From: Bacillota bacterium
GTDB taxonomy: Bacteria > Bacillota > Limnochordia > Limnochordales > ZCTH02-B6
Reading direction: 5' to 3'
DNA length: 12,730 nt
Assembly (NCBI GenBank): GCA_003387805.1
Contig: QGSR01000025.1
Span: 1 to 12,730 of the forward strand
This document shows positions 7,051-12,730 of this stretch, in pieces. The translations under genes and the position numbers were made by a program. A model generated the notes under the pieces. The model was not told the origin of the DNA, searched no databases, and saw only the letters and a program-made list of their open reading frames with translations. How positions within the stretch are numbered: the first letter of the stretch is position 1; each line of letters starts with the position of its first letter.

Positions 7051-7500
7051 GTGCGGTTGACGTGGGAGAAAATCCGCCGCAGCCTGGGCATTCCCGACGG
7101 CGACGCCGACATGGAGACCGGCGCGCTGGGCGCCCGCCCGGAGGGCGCGTGGGAAACGGGCGCCACCGACGGCGTCGACCCGCAGGCCTTCGTAGACGAC
7201 GGCGTGCACGTGACGCCCATGCCCGTCACCGGCGGGGAGCGGGTGACGGTGGCCTACGACGGCCTGCTGGCCCGGCAGGGCGCCGGGCGGGTGTATTTGC
7301 ACTACGGCTACGGCCCGGGCCCGTGGTCCGTCATCAGCGACGTGCCCATGGAGAAGGTGGGCGACCGCTTCGAGGCGACGTTCGAAGTGGCCCACGACGG
7401 GCTCTTGGAGTTTTGCTTCCGGGACGACGCGGGCAACTGGGACAACAACAACGGCCGCAACTGGAGCTGCATCATCCACGACGGGCAGCGGACGCCCTAG
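7051..7500 (+). CDS. Stand-alone CBM25/CBM53-like starch-binding protein
   Basis: Residues about 57-146 of this 149-residue protein resemble a carbohydrate-binding module of the CBM25/53 type: VTVAYDGLLA, VYLHYGYGPGPW, MEKVGDRFEATFEV, FCFRDDAGNWDNNNGRNW. These modules bind alpha-glucans such as starch or glycogen. The first 55 residues are acidic, probably flexible, and contain no signal peptide or membrane segment, so the protein is likely cytosolic. No catalytic domain is attached. The GTG at 7051 was chosen for AGAGGGGGG seven bases upstream. Possible roles are glycogen binding or a regulatory partner; neither is shown by the sequence. It is transcribed away from icd and converges on ytrI. 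Confidence 0.8.
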   Translation: MRLTWEKIRRSLGIPDGDADMETGALGARPEGAWETGATDGVDPQAFVDDGVHVTPMPVTGGERVTVAYDGLLARQGAGRVYLHYGYGPGPWSVISDVPMEKVGDRFEATFEVAHDGLLEFCFRDDAGNWDNNNGRNWSCIIHDGQRTP

Positions 7501-7545
7501 GCTCGGGCCCGCGGCCGCCCGGCGGAACCGGCGCGCCGCCCGGCC

Positions 7546-7602
7546 GGCCCGTCACGCTGCCCGGAAGGCCCGTCACACTGCCCGGCCGGCCCGTCACGCC
7601 GG
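7546..7602. repeat. Two and a half tandem 21-bp repeats
   Basis: GGCCCGTCACGCTGCCCGG recurs at 7546, 7567 and (shortened) 7588 with a strict 21-base period. The last copy overlaps the final codons and stop of ytrI. It fills the gap between the converging CBM25-like gene and ytrI. No function is evident; slippage in GC-rich DNA could explain it. Confidence 0.75.
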
Positions 7603-8070
7603 CGCGGGCTCGGCCCGCACGTACAGGAAAAACGTTTCCCACGTGATGGCGCTCATAACGACGCGCAGGCGCCACTCGCGGTTTTCGAAGATGACGTGGC
7701 GGTCGTGGACGAGCTTTTGCATGAGCAGGTGGTCGATGTCGGTGACGGGCTGCCCGATGACGTGATCCTGCACCAGGTCGCGCACGAAGCGGCGCAGGTG
7801 CAGCGCGGCGCGCTCGTCGCCGCCGAAGTCCACCAGCTCCACCACCACGTCTTTCGCCTGCAGGCGGCCGGCGGGCTGCTGCAGCAGGCGCTCGTAGCGT
7901 TCCTCCACGTCCGACAGGCGGTCCTGGAGCCGCTCGTTTTCGATGGACAGCGCCTCGATGCGGGCGCCGTACTGCAGCGTCGCGCCCAACGCTCCGGCCA
8001 GAAGCCCGAGCAACAGCGCCGCCGCGGCGCCGGCCAGCCCGCGCCGGGTCCACGCCACGAACCGGATCAA
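7594..8070 (-). CDS. ytrI: Sporulation membrane protein YtrI
   Basis: In B. subtilis YtrI and its neighbour YtrH are membrane proteins made in the mother cell under sigma-E and needed for efficient sporulation. This 158-residue protein has one N-terminal membrane helix (about 11-33), a coiled-coil stretch (about 36-66, IENERLQDRLSDVEERYERLL) and a C-terminal globular domain ending in a WETFFLYVRAEP-like strand. That order and the length fit YtrI (about 167 residues). The TTG start at 8070 overlaps the ytrH stop (TTGA) and has GGAGGG eight bases upstream. Sequence identity to YtrI is low; the identification rests on architecture and on being next to ytrH and dnaE. Confidence 0.8.
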   Translation of the reverse strand: MIRFVAWTRRGLAGAAAALLLGLLAGALGATLQYGARIEALSIENERLQDRLSDVEERYERLLQQPAGRLQAKDVVVELVDFGGDERAALHLRRFVRDLVQDHVIGQPVTDIDHLLMQKLVHDRHVIFENREWRLRVVMSAITWETFFLYVRAEPAPA

Positions 8071-8399
8071 TCGGGGCGCCCTCCGGTGACCGTCATGACC
8101 AGCCAGTAGCCGGCCTGCGACCCGAGAAATCCCGCCAAAATCACGCCCAGCTGGCGCACCAGGTGGACGGCTTCGCCGCCGAACAGGCCCGAGTCCAAAG
8201 CCCGCAGCGTCGGCATGGTGCCGCCGATGACGACGACGATGGCCCACAGCTTGACGTCGCCGGCCAGGGCCTGCATGCGGTAGAAGGGCGACTCGGGGTA
8301 GAACAGCGCGGCCAGCCCGCCGATGAAGGAGCCGCCCACGATGACGCCCAAGGCCGTGAGGAACGGCAGCAGCAGCCCCTTGACGATTTCGCTGTACAT
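8067..8399 (-). CDS. ytrH: Sporulation membrane protein YtrH
   Basis: A 110-residue hydrophobic protein with three likely membrane segments (about 8-33, 50-65 and 82-104) and the pattern LLPFLTALGVIVGGSFIGG-LAALFYPESPFYR, typical of the YtrH family found only in endospore formers. The ATG at 8399 was preferred to the GTG two codons upstream because GGAGGT (8406-8411) then has a normal seven-base spacing. It is coupled to ytrI by a four-base overlap and divergent from dnaE, the arrangement known from Bacillus. A sigma-E-like promoter can be proposed upstream. Confidence 0.88.
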   Translation of the reverse strand: MYSEIVKGLLLPFLTALGVIVGGSFIGGLAALFYPESPFYRMQALAGDVKLWAIVVVIGGTMPTLRALDSGLFGGEAVHLVRQLGVILAGFLGSQAGYWLVMTVTGGRPD

Positions 8400-8426
8400 C
8401 CCCACACCTCCGCCGCGCCCACCGAA

Positions 8427-8455
8427 TCACTATAAAATAATGAAGGCGATTATGA
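8427..8455 (-). promoter_or_regulatory. Possible sigma-E promoter of ytrHI
   Basis: On the minus strand TCATAAT (8449-8455) resembles the sigma-E -35 box and, 14 bases on, TATAGTGA (8427-8434) partly resembles the CATACA-type -10 box. The spacing fits, but the -10 match is modest. It lies in the only AT-rich patch between ytrH and dnaE, so it could overlap the dnaE promoter, which I could not place. Confidence 0.4.
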
Positions 8456-8504
8456 CCGCCGGCGAGAATTTACGGCCAAAGCGGACCGCGGCGGGAGGCC
8501 GGAG

Positions 8505-11651
<3,147 letters not shown>

Positions 11652-11655
11652 TCCA

Positions 11656-12210
11656 GTGAAAGACGAGGTCTTGCGGCTGTTTGCGGAGCGGGGCGTGACC
11701 GTCAACGACATCGCGGTCATCGTCCATCATTTGCAAAATCCGCACATGCCCGACCTGACTATGGAAGAATGCGTCGAAAGCATCCACCGCGTGCTGGAGA
11801 AGCGGGAAGTGCAGCACGCGGTCTTGACCGGCATCGCGCTGGACATTTTGGCGGAAAAGGACTTGCTGCCGGAGCCGCTCTTGTCCATCGTCAAGCGGGA
11901 CGAGCCGCTGTACGGCGTGGACGAGATTTTGGCGCTGGCGGTGACCAACGTGTACGGCTCCGTCGGCCTGACCAGCTTCGGCTACCTGGACAAGCGCAAG
12001 CTGGGCGTCATCAAGCGGCTCAACAGCCACGAGCAGGGCCGCGTGCACACCTTCCTGGACGACATGGTGGCCGCGGTGGCCGCGGCCGCGGCGGCCCGCA
12101 TCGCCCACCAGCGCAAGGTGCAGGCCGAGGACCGGCCGATGCTGGAGGACAATTCGGATCTGTATCCGCGGGGTGAGCAGGCGCCGCCGGCGCAGGCGGC
12201 GTCCCGGTAA
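11656..12210 (+). CDS. pgpA: Phosphatidylglycerophosphatase A-type protein (YutG family)
   Basis: The family removes phosphate from phosphatidylglycerol phosphate in phospholipid synthesis; in Bacillus the homologue is YutG. The 184-residue protein shows the YutG pattern closely: ERGVTVNDIAVIVHHLQ, MEECVESIHRVLEKREVQHAVLTGIALD, LPEPL, DEPLYGVDEILALAVTNVYGSVGLTSFGYLDK, and VHTFLDDMVAAVAAAAAARIAH (about 130-151). The pair of Asp in FLDD is probably part of the active site. The last 30 residues are a variable, charged and Ala/Pro-rich tail. It is a soluble, YutG-like form without the membrane helices of E. coli PgpA. The GTG start lies four bases after the dnaE stop, with GAGGGGTGAT overlapping that stop, so the genes are probably cotranscribed. 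The enzymatic role is taken from the family. Confidence 0.9.
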   Translation: MKDEVLRLFAERGVTVNDIAVIVHHLQNPHMPDLTMEECVESIHRVLEKREVQHAVLTGIALDILAEKDLLPEPLLSIVKRDEPLYGVDEILALAVTNVYGSVGLTSFGYLDKRKLGVIKRLNSHEQGRVHTFLDDMVAAVAAAAAARIAHQRKVQAEDRPMLEDNSDLYPRGEQAPPAQAASR

Positions 12211-12212
12211 AG

Positions 12213-12289
12213 GCCGGGCCTCTCGCGGCGCCGCGAGGGTCCGGGCCTGCCGCGCCGGCCGCTGCGGCCCGGCGGCCGTCCGCCGGGCC
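12213..12289 (+). terminator. Two GC-rich hairpins between pgpA and mtrB, U-poor terminator candidates
   Basis: The first hairpin is centred on a perfect 16-base palindrome (12222-12237, CTCGCGGCGCCGCGAG), with imperfect GGCC-GG arms outside it. The second has a perfect 10-bp stem (12266-12275 with 12280-12289) around the loop CCGT. Neither has a T-run, so termination of the dnaE-pgpA transcript here is only likely. The second ends six bases before the -35 box of mtrB. Confidence 0.45.
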
Positions 12290-12295
12290 GTCAAG

Positions 12296-12324
12296 TTGAC
12301 CGCCGAAAACCAGCGGGATATAAT
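12296..12324 (+). promoter_or_regulatory. Near-consensus sigma-A promoter of mtrB
   Basis: TTGACC (12296-12301) and a perfect TATAAT (12319-12324) are exactly 17 bases apart. Transcription would begin near 12331, about 44 bases before the mtrB start. It is the best promoter in the window and implies that mtrB is transcribed apart from pgpA. Confidence 0.92.
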
Positions 12325-12374
12325 TGGCACGAAAATTTGCGGCCCGCGCGCACGCTGGTTGGAGGGCTGTTGCG

Positions 12375-12602
12375 TTGCACGACGATGCCATCGGCGGCGA
12401 CTTTGTCGTCATTAAGGCGCTCCAAGACGGGGTCACGATCATCGGGCTGACCAGGGGCGAGCAAACCCGCTTTCACCACAGCGAGAAGCTGGACAAAGGC
12501 GAAGTGATGCTCGCGCAGTTTACGGCGCACACGTCGGCCATCAAGATTCGCGGCCGGGCCGAGATCATCACGAAGCACGGCCGGGTCGAATCGGGCGACT
12601 GA
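12375..12602 (+). CDS. mtrB: Tryptophan RNA-binding attenuation protein (TRAP)
   Basis: TRAP forms an 11-subunit ring that binds tryptophan and then wraps RNA bearing (G/U)AG repeats, which in Bacillus ends trp operon transcription early and blocks translation of trp transport genes. The 75-residue product aligns over its whole length with B. subtilis MtrB (also 75 residues): [45 protein letters not shown]. The RNA-contact residues correspond to K38, K57 and R59, and tryptophan-pocket residues such as T26, Q48 and T50 are kept. The TTG at 12375 was chosen because GGAGGG (12361-12366) lies eight bases upstream and the length then equals the family norm. Unlike in Bacillus, it is not next to folE. 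It lies between pgpA and accD. Confidence 0.95.
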   Translation: MHDDAIGGDFVVIKALQDGVTIIGLTRGEQTRFHHSEKLDKGEVMLAQFTAHTSAIKIRGRAEIITKHGRVESGD

Positions 12603-12635
12603 TCTCGGCGTGCGCAGCGAAGGCGGTAGCGTATA

Positions 12636-12730
12636 GTGGCGATGTTCAAAGACTTGTTCCGGTCGAAGCAGAGGCAGCGGTACGCCAAGGTCAAGCCGCC
12701 GGGCGAAACCAAGCCGGACGCCGGCGCCGC
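12636..12730 (+). CDS. accD: Acetyl-CoA carboxylase carboxyltransferase subunit beta, N-terminus only
   Basis: The reading frame running off the window begins MAMFKDLFRSKQRQRYAKV, which resembles the start of Firmicute AccD (LKDIF...KYASV). AccD with AccA transfers the carboxyl group from biotin carrier protein to acetyl-CoA, the first step of fatty acid synthesis. The zinc finger that would settle the call lies beyond the window edge. The GTG at 12636, with a GAAGGCGG site about ten bases upstream, seems the better start; the ATG two codons later (12642) is the alternative. In B. subtilis accD-accA also lie shortly after dnaE, which supports the identification. Confidence 0.65.
   Translation, partial: MAMFKDLFRSKQRQRYAKVKPPGETKPDAGA

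Noticed and set aside
12608..12638. TRAP target site ahead of accD (TAG triplets near 12627 and 12635)
   Set aside because: Only two TAG triplets occur, far fewer than a TRAP site needs.

Overview
The window looks like chromosomal DNA of a very GC-rich, endospore-forming member of the Firmicutes (Bacillota), of the Symbiobacterium/Thermaerobacter/Limnochorda kind. The basis is a set of Bacillus-type genes written in GC-rich codons: the sporulation pair ytrH-ytrI divergent from dnaE, a YutG-type pgpA, the tryptophan sensor TRAP (mtrB), and the start of accD a little downstream of dnaE. In Bacillus subtilis ytrH-ytrI and accD also lie close to dnaE. The lineage is an inference; no rRNA is present.

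Layout. Positions 1-501 hold the N-terminal third of an MFS transporter (minus). An intergenic stretch of about 430 bases follows, with seven tandem 16-bp repeats. Then mtnA (methionine salvage) and gltX (glutamyl-tRNA synthetase) overlap on the plus strand and end at a terminator usable in both directions. From 3632 to 6910 all genes are on the minus strand: tRNA-Gln(CUG), speE, tRNA-Glu(CUC), a 117-residue protein of unknown function, and an isocitrate dehydrogenase of the Rickettsia/Thermus type. A lone starch-binding-module protein (CBM25-like) runs divergently from icd. After it come ytrI and ytrH (minus), then dnaE, pgpA, mtrB and the first codons of accD (plus).

How the genes relate. 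SpeE releases methylthioadenosine, and MtnA acts in the pathway that recycles it to methionine. GltX lies next to tRNA-Gln and tRNA-Glu genes, the two tRNAs that a non-discriminating GluRS charges. Both tRNAs have their own well-formed sigma-A-type promoters and encode CCA. MtrB has a near-perfect sigma-A promoter but sits away from folE and trp genes.

The oddest locus is dnaE. Two stretches rich in C-runs (about 8757-8867) and G-runs (about 11461-11575) replace conserved sequence, and the usual OB-fold region after the GQxSLF motif is absent. The homopolymer stretches look more like sequence error than biology, whereas the missing OB fold may be real. I did not find a convincing new multi-gene system. 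The best candidates for unexplained biology are the 16-bp repeat array, the orphan 117-residue gene and the stand-alone CBM25 protein.
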